Assembly (NCBI RefSeq): GCF_001623405.1
Contig: NZ_LUHG01000073.1
Location: 1 to 64,000, forward strand
Direction of reading: 5' to 3'
DNA: 64,000 nucleotides
Source of the DNA: Hydrotalea flava
GTDB taxonomy: Bacteria > Bacteroidota > Bacteroidia > Chitinophagales > Chitinophagaceae
In this document: one piece after another, positions 1-8,687 of the stretch
Numbering within the stretch: the first letter of the stretch is position 1
Layout: each line of letters starts with the position of its first letter
Notes under the pieces: model-generated
What the model was told of the DNA's origin: nothing
Database searches by the model: none
Seen by the model: the letters and a program-made list of their open reading frames with translations, nothing else
Translations under genes and position numbers: made by a program

Positions 1-2
1 TG

Positions 3-554
3 CGCGATGTAGATATTATACAGGCCATGGCGGCTAAAAATTTAGTGAGTGTTTTGGTAAGCATTACATCGCTCAACGAACAGCTGAGAAGTGTAATGGA
101 ACCCCGCACCACTACTGCTGCCCGCCGGCTGCAAATTATTGAAACATTAAGTAAAGCCGGCATTCGTGCCGGTGTAATGCTGGGGCCCATGATACCCGGA
201 TTAAATGAACACGAAATACAACCCATTATGGAGCGTGCGGCCCATGCCGGGGCCAGTTTTTCGGCCTATACTTTTATACGCCTCAATGGTGCTATATCCA
301 CCATGTTTCATGACTGGTTGTTTAAAAACTTCCCCGACAGGGTCAATAAAGTATGGCATTTAATAGAGCAGGCACATGGCGGCCAGGTAAACGATAGCCG
401 ATGGGGCATCAGAATGCAGGGCGAAGGCCCTATTGCCGCTTTGGTGCAACAACAATTTAAAACCTACAATAAAAAATATGGATTGAATGCAGAAAAATGG
501 CATTTATCCACCCAACATTTCAACAGGCCCGGTACACAGGGTACTTTGTTTTAA
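3..554 (+). CDS. Radical SAM protein, PA0069/Rv2578c-like, C-terminal part
   Basis: The frame is open from the window edge, so the start and the CxxxCxxC iron-sulfur motif lie outside. What remains is about 183 residues from the second half of a radical SAM protein. The text SITSLNEQLRSVMEPRTTT, the GVMLGPMIPGLN stretch, the DSRWGIRMQGEGP stretch and the ending QGTLF are typical of the PA0069 family, whose members are often linked to DNA-repair or photolyase-type functions that remain poorly defined. No specific substrate can be named. The gene ends 132 bases before the next one; I see no clear terminator in that gap. Confidence 0.8.
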   Translation, partial: RDVDIIQAMAAKNLVSVLVSITSLNEQLRSVMEPRTTTAARRLQIIETLSKAGIRAGVMLGPMIPGLNEHEIQPIMERAAHAGASFSAYTFIRLNGAISTMFHDWLFKNFPDRVNKVWHLIEQAHGGQVNDSRWGIRMQGEGPIAALVQQQFKTYNKKYGLNAEKWHLSTQHFNRPGTQGTLF

Positions 555-686
555 GATTGGGCAGGAAATTATCAAAAAGATATATCCGTTTTTCCACATT
601 GGGCCATTGCCTGAATAGCTACCGTTATCTTTATACTGAAAATAAATAGCATCATTTTTGCATCCATTCTATAAAAACAAAGCCGA

Positions 687-1685
687 ATGAAAATTACTTT
701 TTTCTCTACACAACCTTACGATAAAGAATTTTTCATAAAAGGAAATACCCATTATGGTTTTGAATATACTTTTTTTGAAACGCATTTAGGTCCACACATT
801 GTGCAGGCTTTAGAACCTACCGATGCCATTTGTGTGTTTGTAAATGATAAGGTAAATGCAGCAGTAATAGCAGTGCTGGCACAAAAAGGCGTAAAAGTAA
901 TTGCACTGCGCTGTGCCGGATTTAATAACGTTGATTTAGAAGCAGCAAAAGCACACCAAATACGCGTATGCAGGGTACCGGCCTATTCGCCCGAAGCAGT
1001 GGCAGAACATGCATTGGCCATGATTCTTACCTTAAACAGAAAAACACATAAAGCCTATAACAGGGTACGTGAACAAAATTTTTCGATTAACGGATTGCTT
1101 GGCTTTACCATGAAAGAAAAAACAGTAGGGGTAATTGGAACAGGACATATTGGAGCTGCTTTTTGCACCATTATGACGGGCATGGGTTGCCGGGTACTGG
1201 CTTATGATATACAAACCAACCCATCACTCGCCACAACGGGCATAGTGTACCTGCCATTGGCTCAGGTGTTTGAACAGTCAGATATTATTTCACTACACTG
1301 CCCGCTTACGCCACAAACACATCACCTCATTAACACGACAACTTTGCAAAACATGAAAAAAGGTGCCATGCTGATTAATACCAGTCGTGGCGGATTAATT
1401 GATACAGATGCTGTAATTGAAGCCCTAAAACAACAACACCTGGGTTATTTAGGCATTGATGTATATGAACAGGAAGAAAATATATTTTTTCGTGATCTCT
1501 CAGAAAACATCATTACCGATGATACATTGCAACGTTTAATGGCATTTCCGAATGTATTGGTTACGGCGCATCAGGCATTTTTTACCAAGGAAGCACTGGA
1601 AGAAATAACGCATGCAACTTTAAATAATGTGTATGAACTGTTACATCATAAAAATTTTACCCATCAAACAGCATTATTAGTGTAA
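687..1685 (+). CDS. ldhA: D-2-hydroxyacid dehydrogenase, D-lactate dehydrogenase type
   Basis: A 332-aa cytosolic enzyme predicted to reduce pyruvate to D-lactate with NADH. It has the fermentative D-LDH layout: a split substrate domain around a Rossmann fold with GTGHIGAAF at about residues 151-159. The catalytic Arg lies in NTSRGGLID, the Glu in DVYEQEEN and the His in TAHQAFFTKEAL near the C-terminus. Length matches the LdhA/DdhD family (about 330 aa). It appears monocistronic; the next gene starts 40 bases later and is an unrelated lipoprotein. A related 2-hydroxyacid substrate cannot be excluded. Confidence 0.88.
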   Translation: MKITFFSTQPYDKEFFIKGNTHYGFEYTFFETHLGPHIVQALEPTDAICVFVNDKVNAAVIAVLAQKGVKVIALRCAGFNNVDLEAAKAHQIRVCRVPAYSPEAVAEHALAMILTLNRKTHKAYNRVREQNFSINGLLGFTMKEKTVGVIGTGHIGAAFCTIMTGMGCRVLAYDIQTNPSLATTGIVYLPLAQVFEQSDIISLHCPLTPQTHHLINTTTLQNMKKGAMLINTSRGGLIDTDAVIEALKQQHLGYLGIDVYEQEENIFFRDLSENIITDDTLQRLMAFPNVLVTAHQAFFTKEALEEITHATLNNVYELLHHKNFTHQTALLV

Positions 1686-1725
1686 AACCTATCATAACAT
1701 TAACATTTACCATTAATTTTACCAC

Positions 1726-2718
1726 ATGAAGGCAATGTTTAAATATGGTTTCGTTTTTCTTACGGTTCTATTCCTTTTTCAGGCATGTACAAAAGAGTAT
1801 AGTTTTGAAACAGGAAAAGGTTATAGTGGAACCGCCATTGGTTCTTTACAAGATACTGCCGGCAATTGCCAAAATGTATATGTAAATGGCACTTATTTGG
1901 TAGATAGTGTGTTAACAGATAGCAATTATATTTTAGTAAACGTCAACATTATTTCGCCAGGAAAATATTATATTTTTACTGATACCGTAAATGGTTTCTG
2001 GTTTGATGATTCCTCTATTGTTTTATCAACCGGTGTACAAACTATTAAGCTAAAAGGTAATGGCAAGCCTATTTTACCTGTTGATGCTAATTTCACCGTT
2101 ACTTTCGGTAATTCAGTTTGCCAATTTACCATACCCTACAATACCTCAGTTATTGGCAACTATTTTCCTACCACTGCAGGTAGCTACTGGACGTATAATG
2201 ACAGTCAGTTAAATGATACCATTACTACACATGTACTCCCTATTGTGGCTACTGTTACCAATACAGGGCAGTCATATGCCGTTTTTACCGACCGTTTAGG
2301 CGATACTTCTTTGTATAGAAAAAGTGGCAATACTTATTATACTTACGGATTATTATATCCCGACAGCTCATCGGGACCTGTAGAATACCCCTTTTTAAAA
2401 GCCGGAGTTGCAGCAGGAACCAGTTGGGATTCACCCATTGTTACAGCAAAAGTAGGCAACCAATATATAAAAATAAAATACCATTTTACACTCTTAGGCA
2501 GTGGTTTAACAGCCAGCTATAATGGCAATAATTTTACCAATGTTATTAAAATTCAATTAGATATACAGGCACTGGTACCACCTACCATTAACTATGCTAC
2601 AGCACAAACCTCATATTTTTATTATGCCGAAGGGGTTGGGCTCATTGCCATAGAAGTACCCGGCAGCACAACTGTAATGCCCTATAAATCCACTATTACA
2701 CAATGGAAAGTAAATTAA
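1726..2718 (+). CDS. Putative SPII lipoprotein, unknown function
   Basis: A 330-aa protein that I do not recognise. It starts with a lipoprotein signal peptide whose lipobox reads FQAC at about residues 18-21, so it should be lipid-anchored in the envelope. The rest is Thr-, Ser- and Tyr-rich and predicted all-beta, without catalytic motifs. The second half, from about residue 145 (GNYFPTTAGSYWTYND), looks like the domain seen in many Bacteroidota surface lipoproteins that begin with a YWTYND-like motif; that resemblance is from memory. No partner gene is evident, as ldhA upstream is metabolic. Confidence 0.7.
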   Translation: MKAMFKYGFVFLTVLFLFQACTKEYSFETGKGYSGTAIGSLQDTAGNCQNVYVNGTYLVDSVLTDSNYILVNVNIISPGKYYIFTDTVNGFWFDDSSIVLSTGVQTIKLKGNGKPILPVDANFTVTFGNSVCQFTIPYNTSVIGNYFPTTAGSYWTYNDSQLNDTITTHVLPIVATVTNTGQSYAVFTDRLGDTSLYRKSGNTYYTYGLLYPDSSSGPVEYPFLKAGVAAGTSWDSPIVTAKVGNQYIKIKYHFTLLGSGLTASYNGNNFTNVIKIQLDIQALVPPTINYATAQTSYFYYAEGVGLIAIEVPGSTTVMPYKSTITQWKVN

Positions 2719-2864
2719 AATATGATATTACCTCTTTTCAATGAATGATATACGGGTACTAAAACGGTTGTTGCAAGATTTAATTGATACCTTCAAACCC
2801 TTCCTGAGCAGAAAACTGGTAATATAAACGATTTGTTTTTTCAGTAACCATTTTAAATTTAATT

Positions 2865-3524
2865 TCAGGATGGTTTTACTTCTTCGGTTGCAGCAGCATT
2901 TTGCCGGGCATCCTGTTTCTTGTTGAAAAATTTATTTTGAAAAAGCAGTAGAATAATAACACCCACCGAAATAGAAGCATCGGCAATATTAAATACCGGT
3001 TCAAAAAATTCAAACCGTTCTCCCCCCCATACCGGGAACCATTTGGGATAATAGGTATCTACCAATGGGAAGTACAACATATCTACTACTCTGCCATGTA
3101 AAAAATGAGCATAGCCTGAACCGAAAGGCACTAATTTTGATACATTTTGTGAAAACACATCGCTGTTATCAAATATCAGCCCATAAAACATACTATCAAT
3201 CAAATTACCCAATGCACCGGCATAAATTAATGCTGCACAAATTATAAAACCAGTATGGTATTGTTTTTTGATAAAATCTCTTAATAAAAAAGTACCCCAC
3301 ACTACTGCAACCAATCTAAATAAAGTTAAAATAATTTTTCCAAACCCTCCACCAAATTTCCATCCCCAAGCCATTCCCTCATTTTCAACAAAATGCAAGC
3401 GAAACCAACTACCAATTACATTGTGTTCCTCACCCGCATAATAATGTAGTTTTATATAAAATTTCAAAGCCTGATCGGCCAGAATAATGGCGGCTATCAG
3501 AATAATGACTTGTTTAGCTTTCAC
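2865..3524 (-). CDS. lspA: Lipoprotein signal peptidase (signal peptidase II)
   Basis: Inner-membrane aspartyl protease that removes signal peptides from prolipoproteins. It has four predicted membrane segments and the family blocks DQALKFYIK, ENEGMAWGW, GALGNLIDS, GRVVDMLYF and FNIADASI; the two catalytic Asp are in the VVDM and IADAS blocks. I chose a GTG start at 3524 (219 aa) because MKAKQVIILIAA is the normal family N-terminus and a TATCTTTG -7 element lies just upstream at 3544-3551. An in-frame ATG at 3584 would add 20 unusual residues. In many Bacteroidota lspA follows ileS and a DksA-like gene; here it follows a flippase gene. Confidence 0.92.
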   Translation of the reverse strand: MKAKQVIILIAAIILADQALKFYIKLHYYAGEEHNVIGSWFRLHFVENEGMAWGWKFGGGFGKIILTLFRLVAVVWGTFLLRDFIKKQYHTGFIICAALIYAGALGNLIDSMFYGLIFDNSDVFSQNVSKLVPFGSGYAHFLHGRVVDMLYFPLVDTYYPKWFPVWGGERFEFFEPVFNIADASISVGVIILLLFQNKFFNKKQDARQNAAATEEVKPS

Positions 3525-3543
3525 TGATTTTATTTTAAAGCGA

Positions 3544-3551
3544 CAAAGATA
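3544..3551 (-). promoter_or_regulatory. Putative -7 element of an internal lspA promoter
   Basis: On the minus strand this reads TATCTTTG, an exact match to the Bacteroidota -7 consensus TAnnTTTG. It lies about 20 bases ahead of the GTG at 3524 and downstream of the ATG at 3584, which favours the shorter LspA. No clear -33 TTTG is visible. Confidence 0.4.
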
Positions 3552-3588
3552 TAAGAATTGACTCTGTGATGGTAAATGATACATTTAC

Positions 3589-5091
3589 TTAAGCTATCCA
3601 TTTGCCAATAACCGGCAGCTTTTGCATTTCGCGGCGTTCTATTCTTAACACAAAAACAACAAAAACAAGTAACAATGCAGTGGCAAAAGTATAGCTGAAT
3701 AAAGTTTTGGTAATATATGCCGTTATGCTGTTGTGCAGAAAAAACAATAAAACGGCAATCACCATATATGCCATTAATTTCTTCCAGGCATAAGGTACCC
3801 GATATTCTTTTTGTCCCCACACATAACTAATAACCATCATACTGCCATAACAGGTAAAAGTTGCCCAGGCACAGGCCATAAAACTAAAATGTGGAATAAA
3901 AATGTAATTAATTAGAATAGTGATGGTTGCGCCGGCTAAGGTTATCCAGGCACCGGCCATGGTTTTATTGGTAACCTTATACCAAATACTGAGGTTATAA
4001 TAAATGCCCAAAAACATATTGGCAAACAATAAAATGGGTACTACTTTTAACCCTGACCAATACTTAGGACCAATAAAATGTTTCCATACGGGCAAATACA
4101 GTGCTACCACTAAAAACATTACAGAAATAATGATTACAAAAAATTTCATTACCCGGGCATACACCTTTTGCGGATTTTCGCTTTCAGCCTGCTTAAAAAA
4201 GAATGGTTCTGCACCCATTCTAAAAGCCTGAATAAACAAGGTGATTAAAATCGATAATTTATAGCAGGCATTGTAAATACCCACCTGTTCTTCTCTAAAT
4301 GTTTCACTACCAGGTAACCACCAACGCAACATTAGCCGGTCGAAGGTTTCGTTAATCATGCCCCCCATACCTGCAATCACTAACGGCATGGCATATATCA
4401 TCATCTGTTTCCACAACCGAACATTAAACTTAAATTGTATTTTGGTAAGTTCCTTAAATAATAACAATAATGTTACAGCCGATTGTACCACATTGGCAAA
4501 TACAACATATACTATAGGATTGGTTTCAGGATTAAATACCAACACTACCCAACTTCCTTTAGGATGCTGCATTTGTTGCGGACAATACACTATAAAAAAC
4601 CAGGTAATTAAAATATTCAATACAATACCACTGATTTTTACGAATGCAAATTTCAATGGCCTTTCTTCCTGCCTTAATTTAGCAAAGGGAATGGTGGATA
4701 AAGCATCTAAACTAATTACGATAATACTCAACTGAACAATGGCAGGAAAAGCTGTTAAACCGGTTACAACTCCCAAAACCGATTGATTCACCCATAATAA
4801 TACTGAAAACAGAATGGTTGTAAAAAGAAGCGATAATGAGGCGGTATCGTAAATAATATCTTTGTTTTCTGCTTTGGAAGAAAAACGAAAATAAGCCGTT
4901 TCAAAGCCATAAGTAAACACCACATTTAATATGGGAATAGCCGCATAAATTAATCCCATTTTTCCATAATCGCTGGTTTTGGCCAGTCCATAGGTTAATA
5001 GCGGGGTTAAAAGATAGTTGATAAACCTTGCGGCTATGGAACTTAACCCATACCACATGGTTTGTCCGGCTAATTTTTTGATACTGCTCAA
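3589..5091 (-). CDS. Polysaccharide/oligosaccharide flippase (Wzx-like, MOP superfamily)
   Basis: A 500-aa inner-membrane protein with about 12-14 hydrophobic helices, matching the polysaccharide biosynthesis (PST/Wzx) branch of the MOP superfamily, which flips lipid-linked glycans. The N-terminus LAGQTMWYGLSSIAARFINYLLTPLLTYGL is typical, and the length fits. The stop codon is a few bases from the alternative lspA ATG, so co-transcription with lspA is likely. No glycosyltransferases are adjacent; a WecA/TagO-like gene that could prime the lipid carrier lies about 9 kb away. Substrate unknown. Confidence 0.8.
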   Translation of the reverse strand: MSSIKKLAGQTMWYGLSSIAARFINYLLTPLLTYGLAKTSDYGKMGLIYAAIPILNVVFTYGFETAYFRFSSKAENKDIIYDTASLSLLFTTILFSVLLWVNQSVLGVVTGLTAFPAIVQLSIIVISLDALSTIPFAKLRQEERPLKFAFVKISGIVLNILITWFFIVYCPQQMQHPKGSWVVLVFNPETNPIVYVVFANVVQSAVTLLLLFKELTKIQFKFNVRLWKQMMIYAMPLVIAGMGGMINETFDRLMLRWWLPGSETFREEQVGIYNACYKLSILITLFIQAFRMGAEPFFFKQAESENPQKVYARVMKFFVIIISVMFLVVALYLPVWKHFIGPKYWSGLKVVPILLFANMFLGIYYNLSIWYKVTNKTMAGAWITLAGATITILINYIFIPHFSFMACAWATFTCYGSMMVISYVWGQKEYRVPYAWKKLMAYMVIAVLLFFLHNSITAYITKTLFSYTFATALLLVFVVFVLRIERREMQKLPVIGKWIA

Positions 5092-5176
5092 TATGTATAT
5101 GTATTTATAGGGTGCTAAAATAACGAATCGCCTACACTATGCAGGCAGGTTTAGCAAATAGTTTAAAAAATGTAAT

Positions 5177-6235
5177 TTAATGCACATGCATAAATGGGGG
5201 GGTAATGGTATATCCGGGCGGAGCAAATCGTGGATCTTTTAAAAAAGAGCTATCGGTTAATGTATACAAAAAAGCAGTTAATTGTCCTATTTCGTAATTA
5301 GACAAAGGCAACCTGTTCCTTAACAAACTATCAGTAGTGGGACCAACTACCATTGATTTCCTGTAATGATCAAACACATTGATTAAAAAGAAGAAACGAC
5401 CATCATGCCCATACGGTTCTGTAACTGCAACATTGCGCAAACTGGGTACTTTAAATTTCAGTGAATCGGCAGAGTTACCGGTTATCTTCATTCTGCCCAT
5501 ATCCTGCAGCACATCATCTACCGGCAATCCGGTATTACGATAAGAAAAATCTGTAAAAAATGGTTCTTTGTGGCAACTGGCACATTTTTCTTTAAAAATG
5601 GCATATCCCAAGCGTTCCGGCAGATTAAAACTCGCTTCACCGCGCATTACTTTATCATATTTACTGTTGCTGCTCACCAGCATTAACTCAAACTGACTCA
5701 ACGCCTGCATAATACGCTTAGTATTAATTTCTTTACTGCCAAATGCTTGTTTAAACAGAACCGGATATTCAGGACTATCATTTAATTTTTTAATAATATT
5801 TTCTATACTTTCTGCCATTTCATTCGGTGCAGTAATAGGCGCCAGTGGCTGTGCATCTAAATGATTAATACCCCCATCCCACATAAATGCTTTTTGCCAG
5901 GCCAGATTTTGTAGGGCAGGCGCATTACGAGTAGTCAATGAATTATCGTACCCGTGGCTCAAATTATGATCGTAAGTAGCAAATGCTGCAAACTGCTGAT
6001 GACAACTGGAACAAGGAAAATTGCCATCCTTACTCAATTTTCCATCATAAAATAATTTTCTACCTAATTCAAAACCCTGTACCGTTAGTGGATTTTCTTT
6101 AAAATTGTAAGTAGGCTGCGGCCATCCGGGTGGTATTTTAAATACCAACGGTGTAGGCTTACTGCTATGAATGGTAAAACCGGTTGCCATTATAACCAAT
6201 AGTACAATTATCATTATGGTAATTTGCCACTTCAT
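5177..6235 (-). CDS. Di-haem cytochrome c peroxidase / MauG family protein (MbnH-like candidate)
   Basis: A 352-aa exported protein with an N-terminal hydrophobic segment (about residues 5-22) and two c-haem sites, CSSCH at 75-79 and CASCH at 218-222. FMWDGG at 118-122 and KVPSLRNVAVTEPYGHDGRF at about 262-281 are classical bacterial CCP/MauG blocks. Members either reduce peroxide in the periplasm or, as MauG and MbnH do, use a high-valent di-haem state to oxidise a protein partner. It lies 28 bases downstream of an MbnP-like gene on the same strand, so the second role is plausible. Sequence alone does not settle peroxidase versus MbnH. Confidence 0.88.
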   Translation of the reverse strand: MKWQITIMIIVLLVIMATGFTIHSSKPTPLVFKIPPGWPQPTYNFKENPLTVQGFELGRKLFYDGKLSKDGNFPCSSCHQQFAAFATYDHNLSHGYDNSLTTRNAPALQNLAWQKAFMWDGGINHLDAQPLAPITAPNEMAESIENIIKKLNDSPEYPVLFKQAFGSKEINTKRIMQALSQFELMLVSSNSKYDKVMRGEASFNLPERLGYAIFKEKCASCHKEPFFTDFSYRNTGLPVDDVLQDMGRMKITGNSADSLKFKVPSLRNVAVTEPYGHDGRFFFLINVFDHYRKSMVVGPTTDSLLRNRLPLSNYEIGQLTAFLYTLTDSSFLKDPRFAPPGYTITPPFMHVH

Positions 6236-6263
6236 ACATTTTACAAAACTTCCGTTTTAAAAA

Positions 6264-6971
6264 TTATTCAACATTTATGATATGAAACATTTGAGCATAA
6301 TTATCGGCAATTTGCATCGCCAATGCCCCGGGAGCATGGCAAATGGGATGTGCTTGAATAGACAAAGGATGCGGCTTATTAAACCACGCCAAAACATCCG
6401 CTCCTATTATAATTTTATGCACGGTTTGTTTTTGGGGAATAGTAAGTTGAACTACACGCAGTGCATTTTCATAATATTTATACCCGCCAATATGATAAGT
6501 TACATAATGCACCGGCGCTTTTGATTCAGGTGAATTACCTTCTAATTTTGCAAAAATGTAACCGGTATTCCAAGTCCAGAACATACCCCGCATAGGATCT
6601 AACGAACCAGTTTGTATACCACTTACATTTTTAATACTATCTACCCCAACCGTAAATGTAATAGAAGCAATATGTTGTGGCTTAACCGGTAGGTCAATTG
6701 TTTTAGAGGCCGCATCTGTAGCATTAATTAAATAATATTCATTTTTCAATGGAATTTCATGGCCATTATCATCTTTCAGCTGAATATGGCTTATGTAAAA
6801 AAGAAAGTTCCGAAATGTAACCGGCTCATTCAAAGCAGTGTGGTAGGTACTATCTAATAACACCAAAGGTTGTTGGCCGGCCAAAGCTACAAACTTCAAC
6901 TGCAGGCTTTGTGCATACAATACCCATACACACATGGTACAAAAAACAAACAGTAAAAATTTTTTACACAC
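6264..6971 (-). CDS. MbnP-like periplasmic copper-binding protein
   Basis: A 235-aa protein with a signal peptide ending near YAQ (residue 21). It matches the MbnP-like family: FRNFLFYISHIQL at about 53-65, ITFTVGVDS at about 104-112, GMFWTWNTGYIFAKLEG at about 129-145, and an ending with HAPGALAMQIADNYAQMF. Characterised MbnP binds copper after its partner MbnH converts a Trp to kynurenine; here Trp132 and Trp134 sit in the conserved block, but I cannot say which Trp would be modified. It is followed at once by a di-haem peroxidase gene, the arrangement known for mbnP-mbnH. No methanobactin genes are in the window. Confidence 0.8.
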   Translation of the reverse strand: MCKKFLLFVFCTMCVWVLYAQSLQLKFVALAGQQPLVLLDSTYHTALNEPVTFRNFLFYISHIQLKDDNGHEIPLKNEYYLINATDAASKTIDLPVKPQHIASITFTVGVDSIKNVSGIQTGSLDPMRGMFWTWNTGYIFAKLEGNSPESKAPVHYVTYHIGGYKYYENALRVVQLTIPQKQTVHKIIIGADVLAWFNKPHPLSIQAHPICHAPGALAMQIADNYAQMFHIINVE

Positions 6972-6978
6972 AACTTCT

Positions 6979-7389
6979 TTATTCAGTATCGTTATTGAAA
7001 TATTTTTTGCGCATCAATTTTAGGTTAGCCCTTTTTTGTTTGGCCATTGCTTTTCTTTGCTTAGAAACTGCAGTAGGTGTAGATGCAATACGTGCTTTTT
7101 TCTTCACCAATGCTGCATTTACCCAGTCATTCATTTTTTGAATTACTAATGCTTTATTCTCTAACTGACTTCTTGCCTGCTGCGATTTTACTAATAAAAA
7201 TCCTTCCTTGGTTATTTTGTGTTGTAAATGCCTGTTAATTTGCTGTTTCTGTTCTTCGGTAAACAATGCAGATTGCATTACCGGCCATCTGCCCTCTACC
7301 ATTGTTTCTACTTTATTTACATTTTGGCCACCTTTGCCGCCACTGCGGGCAGTAGAAAAAATTATTTCATCCTGAATATTTATCTTCAT
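6979..7389 (-). CDS. arfB: Alternative ribosome-rescue factor ArfB (peptidyl-tRNA hydrolase)
   Basis: A 136-aa release-factor-like protein that hydrolyses peptidyl-tRNA on stalled ribosomes. SGGKGGQNVNKVET places the catalytic GGQ at residues 20-22. The C-terminus is a basic tail rich in Lys and Arg (about 105-129), which in ArfB enters the empty mRNA channel. The length (about 140 aa) and lack of codon-recognition domains separate it from RF1/RF2. It ends 8 bases before the MbnP-like gene, so it may head that minus-strand transcript, and it is divergent from dtd across 38 bases. Confidence 0.93.
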   Translation of the reverse strand: MKINIQDEIIFSTARSGGKGGQNVNKVETMVEGRWPVMQSALFTEEQKQQINRHLQHKITKEGFLLVKSQQARSQLENKALVIQKMNDWVNAALVKKKARIASTPTAVSKQRKAMAKQKRANLKLMRKKYFNNDTE

Positions 7390-7427
7390 ATTCCAGTAAA
7401 GTTAAAACTTAAGTATCAACCACCATT

Positions 7428-7880
7428 ATGCGTATCATTATTCAAAGAGTAAGTCAGGCATCTGTAACTGTTCATAACAACATCGTAGGTACTATTCAAC
7501 AGGGTTTATTGGTTTTTGCAGGAATAGTAAATGAGGATAATCTGGAAGACATTGAATGGCTGAGTCATAAAATTGTACAATTACGTATTTTTAATGATGC
7601 AGCCGGATTGATGAATTTAAGTGTGAAAGAAATTGATGGCGATATTTTACTCATTAGTCAGTTTACACTCCATGCCGCCACCAAAAAAGGCAATCGTCCT
7701 TCGTTTATCAAAGCAGCCAAACCGGAAATAGCCAATCCCATTTTTGAGCAGCTAATACTTCACTTAGAACAAGCATTGGGCAAAAAAATTGAAAAGGGTA
7801 TTTTTGGAGCAGATATGAAAGTAGCTTTGCTGAACGATGGACCGGTAACTATTTTTATTGATTCTAAAAACAGAGAATAA
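7428..7880 (+). CDS. dtd: D-aminoacyl-tRNA deacylase
   Basis: A 150-aa cytosolic enzyme that hydrolyses D-aminoacyl-tRNA and Gly-tRNA(Ala), a proofreading step. It has the family start MRIIIQRVSQASVTV, the SQFTL motif at about residues 78-82 and the C-terminal motif GPVTIFID at about 138-145, whose Gly-cisPro pair rejects L-amino acids. Length is normal (about 145-150). It heads a tight plus-strand run with a truncated haemoglobin and a MazG-like gene, spaced 22 and 7 bases apart. Confidence 0.95.
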   Translation: MRIIIQRVSQASVTVHNNIVGTIQQGLLVFAGIVNEDNLEDIEWLSHKIVQLRIFNDAAGLMNLSVKEIDGDILLISQFTLHAATKKGNRPSFIKAAKPEIANPIFEQLILHLEQALGKKIEKGIFGADMKVALLNDGPVTIFIDSKNRE

Positions 7881-7902
7881 TGAACCCATTCATTGTTGTG
7901 CC

Positions 7903-8277
7903 ATGTTAAAAGATATCAGCAACCGTGCAGATTTAATGTTATTGATGAAAACATTTTATGCAAAAGCCCTGAAGGATGATGTAATACAACATTATTTTAA
8001 TGAAGTAGTGCATTTAAACATGGAAAAACATTTGCCAGTGATTGTAGATTTTTGGGAATCAGTTTTATTTGAAACACCGGTATACAAAGGAAATGCCGTT
8101 GCTGTTCACCAACACCTGCATCAATTAGCACCCTTTACCAAAGCGCATTTTAACCAATGGTTGCTTTTATTTAACCAAACTACCGATCAATTATTTTCAG
8201 GAAATATGGCCGAAAAAATAAAACAAAGAGCACAATCTATTGCTACCATCATTTCATTAAAAACAATTTATAAATAA
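7903..8277 (+). CDS. Group III truncated haemoglobin
   Basis: A 124-aa 2-on-2 globin. The helical pattern, Phe/Tyr residues near the distal pocket (FYAKALKDD, about 18-26; FWESVLFET, about 50-58) and the block HLHQLAPFTKAHFNQWLLLF, whose His residues include the expected proximal haem ligand, identify the group III family. Functions in this group are poorly defined and often tied to O2, NO or peroxide chemistry. I start at 7903 because MLKDISNRADL is a normal globin start; the frame is open 15 codons further up but would overlap the dtd stop. Confidence 0.87.
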   Translation: MLKDISNRADLMLLMKTFYAKALKDDVIQHYFNEVVHLNMEKHLPVIVDFWESVLFETPVYKGNAVAVHQHLHQLAPFTKAHFNQWLLLFNQTTDQLFSGNMAEKIKQRAQSIATIISLKTIYK

Positions 8278-8284
8278 TTTAATC

Positions 8285-8611
8285 ATGACAATTGCTGCCG
8301 CACAACAACAAGTTGATGAATGGATAAAAACTGTAGGTGTTCGCTATTTCAATGAACTAACCAATCTGGGTATTTTAATGGAAGAAGTAGGCGAACTCAG
8401 CAGAATTATGGTGCGTAAATATGGCGAACAATCGTTTAAAGCCGGCGAAACTGAAGATGCATTAGGAGATGAAATGGCCGATGTATTGTGGGTACTCATA
8501 TGCCTTGCCAACCAAACCGGCGTAAACCTTACCGAAGCCCTGCAGAAAAATATAGAAAAGAAGACAAAGCGCGACAGCAGCAGACATCTGAATAATTCTA
8601 AACTACAATAG
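8285..8611 (+). CDS. MazG-like nucleotide pyrophosphohydrolase
   Basis: A 108-aa all-alpha NTP-PPase. The paired acidic motifs EEVGE (about residues 36-40) and DEMAD (about 61-65) form the Mg2+ site of the MazG/dUTPase-like fold (EExxE...ExxD). Single-domain proteins of this size cleave pyrophosphate from canonical or damaged dNTPs; the exact substrate is not predictable. It ends 77 bases before glyS and follows the globin gene by 7 bases, so it is probably co-transcribed with dtd. Confidence 0.85.
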   Translation: MTIAAAQQQVDEWIKTVGVRYFNELTNLGILMEEVGELSRIMVRKYGEQSFKAGETEDALGDEMADVLWVLICLANQTGVNLTEALQKNIEKKTKRDSSRHLNNSKLQ

Positions 8612-8673
8612 CATAACAAACATTTGTTTGTTGAAAAAAATTTCACTTCTATCACAGAACATTTGCATACAGT

Positions 8674-8681
8674 TATATTTG
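8674..8681 (+). promoter_or_regulatory. Putative -7 element for glyS
   Basis: TATATTTG matches the TAnnTTTG consensus exactly, only 6 bases before the chosen ATG at 8688. If used, transcription would begin at or next to the start codon. No matching -33 TTTG at the normal spacing, so confidence is limited. Confidence 0.35.
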
Positions 8682-8687
8682 CACATT

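Noticed and set aside
2741-2827. A 28-codon frame (MNDIRVLKRLLQ start) and an opposing 23-codon frame in the gap before lspA
   Set aside because: Too short, no promoter or homologue pattern recognised, and both sit in a 146-base A/T-rich gap; chance frames.
7858-7902. Upstream extension of the truncated haemoglobin overlapping dtd
   Set aside because: The 15 added residues are not globin-like and overlap the dtd stop; the ATG at 7903 fits the family.
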